Positions 1-7,090 are shown, counted from the stretch's first letter. The stretch: 10,644 nucleotides of DNA from an uncultured Clostridium sp. (GCA_900556695.1 USQA01000022.1:1-10644); one strand, 5' to 3'. Numbers and translations: made by a program. The notes: generated by a model from the sequence alone, not told the origin.

Positions 1-1
1 C

Positions 2-856
2 ATATATTGCTTTAGAAATAATGGAATATATCTTATATTATTTACAATTCCATTTTTATTTATATTAAAGAACATAAAAATTAGAAATAGTATAATAGTA
101 ATGTCTATTGTTACAATATTATTTTGCTACTGTGGAAATTTAATATTGATAAAAAATTTAAAAATTTCTAAAGGTAGCGTAAGAGAAGTGTTAGCTATTC
201 CTTTACAACAGACAGCAAGATATATTATGACATATGATTTGACACAAGAAGAAAAAGAAGATATAGAGAAATTGATTAATATTGAAGACTTTAAAGCAAA
301 TTATAATCCTGAATCAATAGATATAGTAAAACAAAATTTTAAGGTTAATTGTAGTAAAGAAGATTTGAAAAATTACTTTATACGATGGTGGAAAATGTTA
401 TTAAAACATCCAGGTGTGTATATTAGTGCTACTCTAAATTCAACATATGGATATTTTTATCCGGATAGAAAAGAATTTAAGGACGGCTTGGCTCAATTTG
501 AAATAGATACATTTAATGGGAATAAAATGAATTTAGATATACATCTAAATAATGTTAAGCAGAGAAATGGAATAGAAAGTTTTATAAATATGATAAGAAA
601 TTTGCCATTTGTAGGTTTGTTTTTTAGTTGTGGATTTTATAGTTGGTTGATAATTATTATTACATTAGTATTAATTTATTATAGAAAATATAAAGAGATT
701 ATACCTTTAGTTTCAATGTATATAATAATACTAGTATGTGTGGCATCACCAGTAAATGCATATTTAAGATATATGTTACCTATAATAATTTCAATGCCTT
801 TTATAATGGGATGGACATATTATACAATTTTATATGATAATGAGATGGTAAAATAA
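2..856 (+). CDS. DUF6020-type integral membrane protein, 3' part (5' end outside the window)
   Basis: The frame is open from base 2 to the TAA at 854-856, so 284 residues of a larger protein are visible; the ATG at 101 is internal, not the start. Hydrophobic segments lie at about residues 9-24 and 30-50. A long hydrophilic stretch (about 51-200) follows, then C-terminal membrane segments at about 203-226 and 233-277. Motifs I associate with the DUF6020 family are an RNNG near the fragment start (5-8), REVLAIPLQQTAR at 61-73, KHPGVYISA at 135-143 and SPVNAYLRYMLP near 249-260. Proteins of this type are large polytopic membrane proteins found near envelope-polysaccharide genes; a membrane glycosyltransferase-like role is plausible but unproven. 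The gene ends just before a strong terminator, so it is the last gene of an upstream unit. Family assignment is from remembered motifs, function is inference. Confidence 0.75.
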   Translation: MYCFRNNGIYLILFTIPFLFILKNIKIRNSIIVMSIVTILFCYCGNLILIKNLKISKGSVREVLAIPLQQTARYIMTYDLTQEEKEDIEKLINIEDFKANYNPESIDIVKQNFKVNCSKEDLKNYFIRWWKMLLKHPGVYISATLNSTYGYFYPDRKEFKDGLAQFEIDTFNGNKMNLDIHLNNVKQRNGIESFINMIRNLPFVGLFFSCGFYSWLIIIITLVLIYYRKYKEIIPLVSMYIIILVCVASPVNAYLRYMLPIIISMPFIMGWTYYTILYDNEMVK

Positions 857-857
857 T

Positions 858-888
858 AAAAAGTACAAGAAAAGCTTGTACTTTTTTT
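858..888 (+). terminator. Intrinsic terminator after the DUF6020-type gene
   Basis: A 12-bp perfect stem is formed by 858-869 (AAAAAGTACAAG) and 875-886, with a 5-nt loop (AAAAG) and a run of seven T at 882-888. It starts one base after the upstream stop codon. This is a textbook rho-independent terminator, and it separates the upstream gene from the rhamnose operon. Confidence 0.9.
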
Positions 889-904
889 GTTTAAATGATA
901 TTAT
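876..904 (+). promoter_or_regulatory. Possible sigma-A promoter of the rhamnose operon
   Basis: A candidate -35 TTGTAC (876-881) lies 17 nt before a -10 TATTAT (899-904). The -10 is preceded by TGA (896-898), an extended -10 TGn element. The -10 matches consensus at 5 of 6 positions and the -35 at 3 of 6. The -35 falls inside the 3' arm of the preceding terminator, so one sequence would serve both. Only 48 bp separate the terminator T-run from rfbD, so a promoter is expected about here. AT-rich sequence makes chance matches common. Confidence 0.4.
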
Positions 905-936
905 ATAAACGTAAAAATTCGAAAGGAAGTGTCAAT

Positions 937-1803
937 ATGAAAATATTAATAACAGGAGCAAATGGAATGCTTGCTAAAGAAATAAAAGATAAATTTTCAG
1001 AAGGAAATGAATTAGTACTAACAGATGTAGCTGAGTTAGATATAACAAACGAAGAAATGGTAATGAATTTTGTAGAAAAAGAAAAACCAGAATGCATAAT
1101 AAACTGTGCAGCATTTACAGCAGTTGATAAAGCTGAAACAGCAGGAGAAATTGTTGAAAAAATAAATGCAGATGGACCTGGAAACTTAGCAAAAGCAGCC
1201 AAAGCAAATGATGCTGTTTTAGTACATGTAAGTACAGATTATGTATTTGGTGGAGATTTAGATATAGAAAAAGATTATAAAGAAGATGATCTAAAAGCAC
1301 CTGTTACAGCATATGGAATAACAAAATTACATGGAGAAGAGCAAATACAAGAAAATACAGATAAATATTATATATTTAGAACAGCATGGTTATACGGAAT
1401 AGGTGGAAATAACTTTGTAAAAACAATGTTAAAACTAGGTGAAGATAAAGATGAGTTAAATGTAGTTGCAGATCAACATGGAAGCCCAACATATGCAAAA
1501 GATTTATCAGAGATAATATATCAAGCAGTAACTAAGAAAATACCATATGGAATATATAATTCAACAAATGATGGATATACAACATGGTATGATTTTACAA
1601 AAGCTATATTCGAATATACAGGAACAATGTGTAAAGTTAATCCAGTAACTACAGAAGAATATATAAAAATGATGAACATAGTACAAGCAAAAAGACCAAA
1701 AAATTCTCAAATGTCAAAAGAAAAATTAAAAGGAGCAGGAATTGAAGTACCAGAATGGGAAGATGCTTTAAAAAGATATTTAAAAGAAGAAGGAAAAATG
1801 TAA
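937..1803 (+). CDS. rfbD: dTDP-4-dehydrorhamnose reductase (RmlD/RfbD)
   Basis: This NADPH-dependent cytosolic enzyme performs the last step of dTDP-L-rhamnose synthesis, reducing dTDP-4-dehydro-L-rhamnose. The 288-residue length is usual for the family. The Rossmann motif GANGMLA is at residues 7-13 (Ala in place of the more usual last Gly), STDYVF at 99-104, the short-chain dehydrogenase YxxxK pair at Y126/K130, and a substrate-binding RPKNSQMS at 253-260. I chose the ATG at 937 because the protein then begins directly with the first beta strand (MKILITG) and AAAGGAAG (922-929) sits 7 nt upstream. The in-frame ATG at 895 overlaps the likely promoter and would add 14 unrelated residues. It is the first gene of a rfbD-A-C-B operon; order here follows the chromosome, not the pathway. 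Confidence 0.96.
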   Translation: MKILITGANGMLAKEIKDKFSEGNELVLTDVAELDITNEEMVMNFVEKEKPECIINCAAFTAVDKAETAGEIVEKINADGPGNLAKAAKANDAVLVHVSTDYVFGGDLDIEKDYKEDDLKAPVTAYGITKLHGEEQIQENTDKYYIFRTAWLYGIGGNNFVKTMLKLGEDKDELNVVADQHGSPTYAKDLSEIIYQAVTKKIPYGIYNSTNDGYTTWYDFTKAIFEYTGTMCKVNPVTTEEYIKMMNIVQAKRPKNSQMSKEKLKGAGIEVPEWEDALKRYLKEEGKM

Positions 1804-1842
1804 AAGATAATAATTTATAAATAAGAAAAGGAGAACTAAAAA

Positions 1843-2715
1843 ATGAAAAATAGAAAAGGAATTATTTTAGCAGGAGGAAGTGGAACAAGATTATATCCAC
1901 TAACACATGCTATATCAAAACAAATAATGCCAGTATATGACAAACCAATGATTTATTATCCATTATCAGTATTGATGGAAGCAGGAATAAGAGAGGTATT
2001 AATAATAACAACACCGAGAGATTCAGAAACTTTCAAAACATTGCTAGGAGATGGGGCTCAATGGGGAATGAATTTTGAATACAAAATACAAGAAAAACCA
2101 AATGGACTTGCAGAAGCATTTATAATAGGTGAAGAATTTATAGGAGAGGACAATGTTGCAATGATATTAGGAGATAACATGTTCTATGGTTCTCACTTAT
2201 CAGAAATGTTAAAAAGAGCAAATGAAAGAGAAAATGAATCAACAATATTTGGATATCAAGTAAAAGACCCAAGAGCATATGGAGTTGTTGAAATAGACGA
2301 AACAGGAAAAGCAATATCAATTGAAGAAAAGCCAGAAAATCCAAAATCAAATTATGCAGTTCCAGGATTATATTTCTATACAAATGATGTAATAGAAATG
2401 GCTAAAAATGTAAAACCATCAGCAAGAGGAGAATTAGAGATAACAACACTAAATGAAGAATATATGAAAATGAATAAATTATATGTAGAAACATTTGGAA
2501 GGGGAATGACATGGTTTGATACAGGAACACATGATGCATTATTAGAAACAGCAAGTTTTGTACAAACAATAGAAAAAAGACAAGGGATGCAAGTATGTTG
2601 CCCAGAAGAGATAGCATATCAAAAAGGATGGATAACAGCAGAAGAACTATCAAAATTAGCAGAACAATATATGAAAACAGATTATGGAAAATATCTAAAA
2701 GCACTAATAAAATAA
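1843..2715 (+). CDS. rfbA: Glucose-1-phosphate thymidylyltransferase (RmlA/RfbA)
   Basis: Catalyses dTTP + glucose-1-phosphate to dTDP-glucose + PPi, the first and usually feedback-controlled step of dTDP-rhamnose synthesis. The 290 residues cover the family end to end. The nucleotide-binding signature AGGSGTRLYPLT is at 10-21, the LGDN motif at 109-112 (D111 a metal ligand), EEKP at 161-164, ARGELEIT at 194-201, and FDTGTH at 225-230 (D226 the second metal ligand). The C-terminal stretch RQGMQVCCPEEIAYQKGWI matches the tail of RmlA-type enzymes. AAAGGAG at 1827-1833 is 9 nt before the ATG. The gene lies 39 nt after rfbD and 15 nt before rfbC, consistent with one transcript. Confidence 0.97.
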   Translation: MKNRKGIILAGGSGTRLYPLTHAISKQIMPVYDKPMIYYPLSVLMEAGIREVLIITTPRDSETFKTLLGDGAQWGMNFEYKIQEKPNGLAEAFIIGEEFIGEDNVAMILGDNMFYGSHLSEMLKRANERENESTIFGYQVKDPRAYGVVEIDETGKAISIEEKPENPKSNYAVPGLYFYTNDVIEMAKNVKPSARGELEITTLNEEYMKMNKLYVETFGRGMTWFDTGTHDALLETASFVQTIEKRQGMQVCCPEEIAYQKGWITAEELSKLAEQYMKTDYGKYLKALIK

Positions 2716-2730
2716 GAGGAGTGAAAAGCA

Positions 2731-3309
2731 ATGGGAAAATTCAAAAAAATAGAAACTTCAATTGAAGGAGTATATGTTATAGAACCAACAGTATTTGGAG
2801 ACAATAGAGGATATTTTATGGAAACATGGAGTAAAAATGAATTTGAAGAAATTGGTTTACATTATGATTTTGTACAAGACAACCAATCTAAATCAAGTAA
2901 AGGTGTTTTAAGAGGACTACATTTTCAAAAAGAAAATACTCAAGCTAAATTGGTTAGAGTTGTTAAAGGAGAAGTGTTTGATGTGGCTGTAGATTTAAGA
3001 CCAGGAAGCAAAACATATGGAAAATGGGAAGGTGTAGTACTTTCTGAAGAAAATAAAAAAATGTTTATGATTCCTAGAGGATTTGCACATGGATTTTTAG
3101 TATTATCAGATGAAGCAGAATTTACATATAAATGTGATGATGTTTATAACCATGAAGCAGAAGGTGGACTTGCATGGAATGACCCAGATGTAGCAATTGA
3201 TTGGCCTTTAGGAGATATGAAAGTAGAAGATTTATTAACTTCTGAAAAAGATGCTAAATGGCCATCTCTAAAAGAATTAAAAGAAACAGATTTATTTAAA
3301 GGGATTTAG
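2731..3309 (+). CDS. rfbC: dTDP-4-dehydrorhamnose 3,5-epimerase (RmlC/RfbC)
   Basis: A cupin-fold enzyme that epimerises C3 and C5 of dTDP-4-dehydro-6-deoxyglucose. The 192-residue product has the family landmarks: RGYF (26-29), the catalytic-base motif RGLHFQ (61-66, H64), basic K73, the cupin stretch IPRGFAHGF (114-122), and FTYKCDD with the acid Y133. DPDVAIDWP (151-159) is the usual C-terminal signature. GAGGAGTG (2716-2723) lies 7 nt upstream of the ATG. The stop codon TAG (3307-3309) shares its last G with the first base of a REP-like repeat, so a mobile sequence reaches the very 3' end of this gene without obviously shortening the protein. Confidence 0.97.
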   Translation: MGKFKKIETSIEGVYVIEPTVFGDNRGYFMETWSKNEFEEIGLHYDFVQDNQSKSSKGVLRGLHFQKENTQAKLVRVVKGEVFDVAVDLRPGSKTYGKWEGVVLSEENKKMFMIPRGFAHGFLVLSDEAEFTYKCDDVYNHEAEGGLAWNDPDVAIDWPLGDMKVEDLLTSEKDAKWPSLKELKETDLFKGI

Positions 3310-3358
3310 GGACGTTCCTTTTATTCCCTGCAAACAGGGAATAGGGGACACTCCTTTA
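3309..3358 (+). repeat. REP-like paired repeat with hairpin, copy 1 (rfbC-rfbB gap)
   Basis: Two 13-bp cores of the form GGGAC-NNN-CCTTT occur on + at 3309-3321 (NNN = GTT) and 3345-3357 (ACT). They flank a perfect 9-bp hairpin: 3322-3330 (TATTCCCTG) pairs with 3335-3343 around a CAAA loop. The same core occurs twice more at 9373-9418. There is no T-run after the stem, so this is not a standard terminator. The layout resembles non-autonomous REP-type elements mobilised by Y1 (IS200-like/RAYT) transposases. That link is inference, as no transposase gene is present here. Confidence 0.75.
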
Positions 3359-3389
3359 TAACAATATAAATAAGGAAGGAAAGATTAAA

Positions 3390-4358
3390 ATGAGTAAAAA
3401 TGTATTAGTAACAGGAGCAGCAGGTTTCATAGGAGCAAACTTTGCAGAATATTTTGTAAATAAACATCCAGATTATAATGTTGTAGTAGTAGATAAACTA
3501 ACATATGCAGGAAATATGGATAATTTAAAAAAGGTAGAAGATAAAATAACATTTGTACAAGCAGATATATGTGATTTTGAAAAAATGAAAGAAATATTTG
3601 ATAAATATGATATAAATGGAGTAATCCATTTTGCAGCAGAATCACATGTTGACAATAGTATAAAAAATCCATTTGTTTTCACACAAACAAATGTGATAGG
3701 AACACATACATTATTAGAAACAGCAAAACAAAAATGGGGAGAAGGAAGTTCTAACAAATTTGTACACATTTCTACAGATGAAGTATACGGATCATTAGGA
3801 GAAGAAGGATACTTTACAGAAACATCACCAATTCAACCAAGCAGTCCATATTCATCATCAAAAGCAAGTTCAGATTTAATTGCACTTGCATATAAAGAAA
3901 CATTTAAAATGAATGTTAATGTAACAAACTGTTCAAATAACTATGGACCATATCAACACAATGAAAAATTAATACCACATATGATTAAATTAGCTTTAAA
4001 AGATGAAAAATTGCCAGTATATGGAGAAGGATTAAATATTAGAGATTGGTTATATGTAGAAGATCACTGCGAAGCAATTGACTTAGTATTCCATAATGGA
4101 GTAGCAGGAGAAAGATATAATATTGGTGGACACAATGAAAAAAGAAATATAGAAATCGTTAAATTAATTTTACAAAGATTAGGCAAATCAGAAGATTTAA
4201 TTGAACATGTAGAAGACAGAAAAGGACATGATTATAGATACGCAATTGATCCAACAAAAATTAAAAACGAACTTGGATGGTATCCAAAAACAAAATTTGA
4301 AGATGGAATTGTAAAAACAATTGACTGGTATTTAGAAAATCCAGAATGGTTAAAATAA
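3390..4358 (+). CDS. rfbB: dTDP-glucose 4,6-dehydratase (RmlB/RfbB)
   Basis: An NAD+-dependent extended short-chain dehydrogenase that converts dTDP-glucose to dTDP-4-dehydro-6-deoxyglucose, step two of the rhamnose route. Of its 322 residues, GAAGFIG (9-15) binds NAD, T129-D130-E131 is the catalytic TDE trio, and Y154/K158 in SPYSSSK is the YxxxK pair. CSNNYGPYQ (181-189) and RDWLYVEDHCEAI (218-230) are typical of the RmlB family. The length fits short Gram-positive RmlB proteins. A purine-rich site, AAGGAAGGA (3372-3380), sits 9 nt before the ATG. The 80-nt gap to rfbC is the largest in the operon and is filled by the REP-like element. No clear terminator lies before it, so it is probably co-transcribed with rfbD-A-C. 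Confidence 0.97.
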   Translation: MSKNVLVTGAAGFIGANFAEYFVNKHPDYNVVVVDKLTYAGNMDNLKKVEDKITFVQADICDFEKMKEIFDKYDINGVIHFAAESHVDNSIKNPFVFTQTNVIGTHTLLETAKQKWGEGSSNKFVHISTDEVYGSLGEEGYFTETSPIQPSSPYSSSKASSDLIALAYKETFKMNVNVTNCSNNYGPYQHNEKLIPHMIKLALKDEKLPVYGEGLNIRDWLYVEDHCEAIDLVFHNGVAGERYNIGGHNEKRNIEIVKLILQRLGKSEDLIEHVEDRKGHDYRYAIDPTKIKNELGWYPKTKFEDGIVKTIDWYLENPEWLK

Positions 4359-4371
4359 TAAAAGATATTTT

Positions 4372-4417
4372 AAGGGGAATTTAGATAAAATTTTTATCTA
4401 GATTTCCTTAATTTTTT
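4372..4417 (+). terminator. Terminator closing the rhamnose operon
   Basis: A long imperfect stem pairs 4372-4390 with 4392-4409, with one bulge and G-T wobbles. Its inner part GATAAA/TTTATC is perfect around a 3-nt loop. The stem is followed by AATTTTTT (4410-4417). It begins 13 nt after the rfbB stop codon. Confidence 0.75.
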
Positions 4418-4467
4418 ATATATTAGGAAAGTTATGCTGATTTTATAATATATAAAATACATTGCAC

Positions 4468-4490
4468 ACAAATTTATTTCATAAATTTGT
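4468..4490. repeat. Perfect 10-bp inverted repeat in the rfbB-gtrA gap
   Basis: ACAAATTTAT (4468-4477) and ATAAATTTGT (4481-4490) are exact reverse complements around TTC. It could be an operator for a dimeric regulator or an RNA hairpin. It has no T-run, so it is not an obvious terminator. It lies 51 bp upstream of the -35 box of the gtrA promoter. The rest of 4418-4541 shows no gene, RNA or other site I can support. The arms are all A/T except one C/G pair each, so a chance origin is possible. Confidence 0.4.
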
Positions 4491-4541
4491 TCTATAATAT
4501 AAATCATTTTGCTATATAAAAGCTTCTAGTAGTAAGTTCTA

Positions 4542-4570
4542 TTGACAAAAAAAGGCTTTGAATATATAAT
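4542..4570 (+). promoter_or_regulatory. Consensus sigma-A promoter for gtrA and following genes
   Basis: TTGACA (4542-4547) and TATAAT (4565-4570) are both perfect consensus hexamers separated by the optimal 17 nt. Transcription would start near 4577, giving a leader of about 20 nt that carries AAAGGAAA just before the gtrA ATG at 4599. No operator overlaps the hexamers, so strong constitutive expression is the simplest reading. Confidence 0.85.
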
Positions 4571-4598
4571 TTTATAAAATAAAACAAAGGAAACATAT

Positions 4599-5021
4599 AT
4601 GGAAAAGATAAAAGAATTAATTAAAAAAATATTAACAAAAGAAGTGATTTTATATATCGTCTTCGGAGTATTTACAACAATTGTGAATTTAGGGTCATTT
4701 TATGTAATGAATAATTTGTTAAAGTGGAATGAAAATATATCAAACTTTATAGCAATTATACTAGCAGTATTATTTGCATATATAACAAATAAAGATTTAG
4801 TATTTCATTCAGAAGCTAAGACATCAAAAGAAAAAATAACACAATTTTTAAAATTTATATTAGGAAGAGCTTTTACAATGATAGTAGAATTTGTTGGAGG
4901 ACTTATATTATTTACATTACCGATTCCTAATATAATAACAAAAGCAGGATTAACTGTAATAGTTATAATATTAAATTTTTTTATAAGCAAATTTTTTGCG
5001 TTTAAAAGCAAAAAAAATTAG
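4599..5021 (+). CDS. GtrA-family membrane protein (probable polyprenyl-linked sugar flippase)
   Basis: This 140-residue protein has four predicted membrane helices, at about 16-38, 47-63, 84-106 and 112-134, with a lysine-rich start. The NKDLVF element (64-69) after helix 2 and NFFISKFFAFK (126-136) near the C-terminus are typical of GtrA/GtcA proteins. Family members are thought to move undecaprenyl-phosphate-linked sugars across the membrane so that wall teichoic acid, lipoteichoic acid or other glycans can be decorated. The next gene is the usual partner, a GtrB-like polyprenyl-phosphate glycosyltransferase, which supports this role. AAAGGA (4586-4591) lies 7 nt before the ATG, and the gene is first behind a consensus promoter. 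The sugar carried cannot be told from sequence. Confidence 0.88.
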   Translation: MEKIKELIKKILTKEVILYIVFGVFTTIVNLGSFYVMNNLLKWNENISNFIAIILAVLFAYITNKDLVFHSEAKTSKEKITQFLKFILGRAFTMIVEFVGGLILFTLPIPNIITKAGLTVIVIILNFFISKFFAFKSKKN

Positions 5022-5078
5022 AAAGTATAATAATTGCATAATTTTATACAATATCAAAAGAAAGAGATGAATGTTAGC

Positions 5079-6017
5079 ATGAAAAAAGTATCTGTTGTTA
5101 TACCTATGTATAACGAAGAAGAAGTGGCAAATAAATCGTATACAAAAATAAAAGATATATTAGAAAATTTAAAACAATATGAATATGAAATAATATTTGT
5201 TAATGATGGTTCAAAAGATTCAACTTTAACTATATTGCAAAAAATTGCAAAAGAAAATGAAAAAGTAAAAGTGCTTTCTTTTTCTAGGAACTTTGGACAT
5301 CAAGCAGCAGTAACAGCAGGAATAAAAGAAGTTGCAGGAGATGCCATAGTTATTATAGATGCTGATTTACAAGATCCGCCAGAATTAATACCTCAAATGC
5401 TTGAGTTGTGGGAAGATGGAAATGAAGTAATATATGGAAAAAGAAAGAAAAGAAAAGGCGAATCCGCATTTAAATTGGTTACAGCAAAAATGTTTTATAA
5501 AACATTAAATGCATTGTCTGATGTTGAAATTCCTAAAGATACAGGAGACTTTAGATTAATAGATAGAAAGGTAATAGATGTAGTAAACAGCCTTCCAGAA
5601 CATAATAAATTTTTAAGAGGTTTATTTAGTTGGGTAGGTTTTAAACAAATTCCTTTTGAATATGAAAGACAAGAAAGAGCAGCGGGAAAAACAAAATATC
5701 CATTGAAAAAAATGATTAAATTAGCTACAGATGGTATAATAAGTTTTTCTACAAAACCATTAAAATTAGTAGGGGGCTTAGGATTTATTACAATTATAAT
5801 TTCTATAATAATTTTAATATATTCTTTAGTTTCATATGCATTTCGTTTAAATCAATTATCACCTGGTTGGACATCAATAATGGTGGCTATTACATTGTTT
5901 AGCGGAGTTCAGTTATTATCAATATGGATTATTTCAGAATATATAGCTAGAATATATGATGAAACAAAAAATAGACCAGAATATATAATTGACAAAAAAA
6001 TAAATATAAAGAAATAA
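5079..6017 (+). CDS. GT2 polyprenyl-phosphate glycosyltransferase (GtrB/DPM1-like)
   Basis: A GT-A fold transferase of family 2, expected to move a sugar from a nucleotide donor to undecaprenyl phosphate on the inner membrane face. Of its 312 residues, the catalytic domain holds SVVIPMYNEE (5-14), VNDGSKD (41-47), the metal-binding DADLQDPPE (94-102), DTGDFRL (154-160) and RAAGKTKYP (200-208). Two membrane helices follow (about 231-253 and 265-290), the usual GtrB/CsbB/ArnC architecture, ending in a lysine-rich tail. I start at the ATG at 5079, where the protein begins as family members do (MKKVSVVIP), with a weak GAGATG site 10 nt upstream. An ATG at 5067 is possible; a TTG at 5034 adds unrelated residues. 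It lies 57 nt after gtrA. The specific sugar is unknown. Confidence 0.9.
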   Translation: MKKVSVVIPMYNEEEVANKSYTKIKDILENLKQYEYEIIFVNDGSKDSTLTILQKIAKENEKVKVLSFSRNFGHQAAVTAGIKEVAGDAIVIIDADLQDPPELIPQMLELWEDGNEVIYGKRKKRKGESAFKLVTAKMFYKTLNALSDVEIPKDTGDFRLIDRKVIDVVNSLPEHNKFLRGLFSWVGFKQIPFEYERQERAAGKTKYPLKKMIKLATDGIISFSTKPLKLVGGLGFITIIISIIILIYSLVSYAFRLNQLSPGWTSIMVAITLFSGVQLLSIWIISEYIARIYDETKNRPEYIIDKKINIKK

Positions 6018-6035
6018 AGAAGGAGACTGATAGAT

Positions 6036-7040
6036 ATGAATAAAAAAAGAATATTAACAGGAGATAGACCAACAGGAAGATTACATATAGGACATTATTT
6101 TGGATCATTAAAAAAGAGAGTAGAATTACAAGAAAGTGGAGAATATGATCCATATATATTAATAGCAGATGTTCAAGCATTAACAGATAATTTTAATAAT
6201 CCAGAAAAAGTAAGAAAAAATGTAAGAGAAGTTGCAATAGATTATTTATCTGTTGGAATAGACCCTAAAAAAACAACAATATACATACAATCAATGATAC
6301 CAGAAGTTGCAGAATTAACAGTATTTTATTCAAATTTAGTAACAATAGCTAGATTACAAAGAAATCCAACAGTAAAAACAGAAATTGCTCAAAAAAGAGA
6401 GATATTTGGAGAAAGTGTAACATATGGATTTTTAGGATATCCAGTTAGTCAAGCAGCAGATATAACAGCTTTTAGAGGAGAATTAGTACCAGTAGGAGAA
6501 GATCAATTACCATTAATTGAACAATGTAGAGAAATTGTTAGAAAGTTTAATAGCATTTATGGTAATGTTTTAATAGAACCTAAAGCAGTATTATCAAAAG
6601 AAAAGAGAATTAAAGGACTAGATGGAAATGAAAAAATGGGAAAATCTCTTGGAAATGCAATTTATTTATCAGATAGTGAAGAAGAAATAACAAAAAAAGT
6701 TATGGGAGCAGTAACAGATCCTAATCGTATAAAAAAAGATGATCTAGGAAATCCAGATGTTTGTATGGTTGCATATTATCATAATTTATTTACAAAACCA
6801 GAAGATGTAAAAACAGTATGTGAAGAATGTAAATTAGGAAAAAGAGGTTGCGTTGCTTGTAAAAAACAATTAGCACAAAATATCATAGAAGAATTAAGAC
6901 CAATTAGAGAAAAAAGAGCTTATTATGAAGAACATCCAGAAGAGGTTGATAGAATCTTAATGGAAGGAACTAAAAAAGCACAAGAAGAAGCAAAAGCAAC
7001 AATGAAAACAATAAAAAAAGCAATGATGTTAGATTATTAA
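6036..7040 (+). CDS. trpS: Tryptophanyl-tRNA synthetase, probably with a [4Fe-4S] site
   Basis: A class I synthetase that charges tRNA-Trp. HIGH is at 17-20 within TGRLHIGHYFGSL and the KMSKS-equivalent is EKMGKSLGN (199-207). PVSQAADITAFRGELVPVGEDQ, around 136-157, is the family tryptophan-pocket and dimer region. The 334 residues are normal for bacterial TrpS. The unusual feature is a cysteine cluster: C243, C265, C272 and C275 (C-x21-C-x6-C-x2-C), with an extra C262. This closely resembles the C-x22-C-x6-C-x2-C [4Fe-4S] motif known in Thermotoga maritima TrpRS. AAGGAGA (6020-6026) sits 9 nt before the ATG and only 18 nt separate it from the glycosyltransferase gene, so there is no room for its own T-box leader; expression probably depends on the gtrA promoter. 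Confidence 0.96.
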   Translation: MNKKRILTGDRPTGRLHIGHYFGSLKKRVELQESGEYDPYILIADVQALTDNFNNPEKVRKNVREVAIDYLSVGIDPKKTTIYIQSMIPEVAELTVFYSNLVTIARLQRNPTVKTEIAQKREIFGESVTYGFLGYPVSQAADITAFRGELVPVGEDQLPLIEQCREIVRKFNSIYGNVLIEPKAVLSKEKRIKGLDGNEKMGKSLGNAIYLSDSEEEITKKVMGAVTDPNRIKKDDLGNPDVCMVAYYHNLFTKPEDVKTVCEECKLGKRGCVACKKQLAQNIIEELRPIREKRAYYEEHPEEVDRILMEGTKKAQEEAKATMKTIKKAMMLDY

Positions 7041-7048
7041 AAAATATA

Positions 7049-7090
7049 TTGCCCTTGTGGCAAGAAAGTTGATTAAAGGGTGTATCCCTT
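7049..7090 (+). other. Two small hairpins in the trpS-obgE spacer
   Basis: The 70-nt spacer holds TTGCC (7049-7053)/GGCAA (7059-7063) and AAGGG (7076-7080)/CCCTT (7086-7090), each a 5-bp stem with a 5-nt loop. CCCTT at 7052-7056 could instead pair with AAGGG at 7076-7080, giving mutually exclusive folds just before the obgE ribosome binding site (AAAGGAG, 7098-7104). Neither stem is followed by a T-run. A regulatory role is only a possibility. Confidence 0.25.

Noticed and set aside
895..936. Longer rfbD start at the ATG 895
   Set aside because: The added residues precede the Rossmann strand, overlap the likely -10 box and have no ribosome binding site; 937 has AAAGGAAG at the right distance.
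891..1202. Minus-strand frames opposite rfbD and other genes (also 2402-2731, 3473-3769, 4805-5011 and 7679-8152)
   Set aside because: All lie fully antisense to well-identified genes, are leucine/isoleucine/phenylalanine-rich, and show no family motif or good ribosome binding site.
3322..3343. Intrinsic terminator between rfbC and rfbB
   Set aside because: The 9-bp stem is followed by AGGGGAC-type sequence, not a T-run, so it fits a repeat-associated hairpin better.
4493..4498. A second promoter with TATAAT at 4493
   Set aside because: No acceptable -35 or extended -10 lies at the right distance, and such hexamers are common by chance in this AT-rich spacer.
5034..5078. Longer glycosyltransferase start at TTG 5034
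   Set aside because: The extra 15 residues do not resemble GT2 N-termini and lack a ribosome binding site. The ATG at 5067 remains possible but 5079 fits the family best.
6018..6035. T-box or other leader regulating trpS
   Set aside because: Only 18 nt separate the glycosyltransferase stop from the trpS start, and the glycosyltransferase lies directly upstream.
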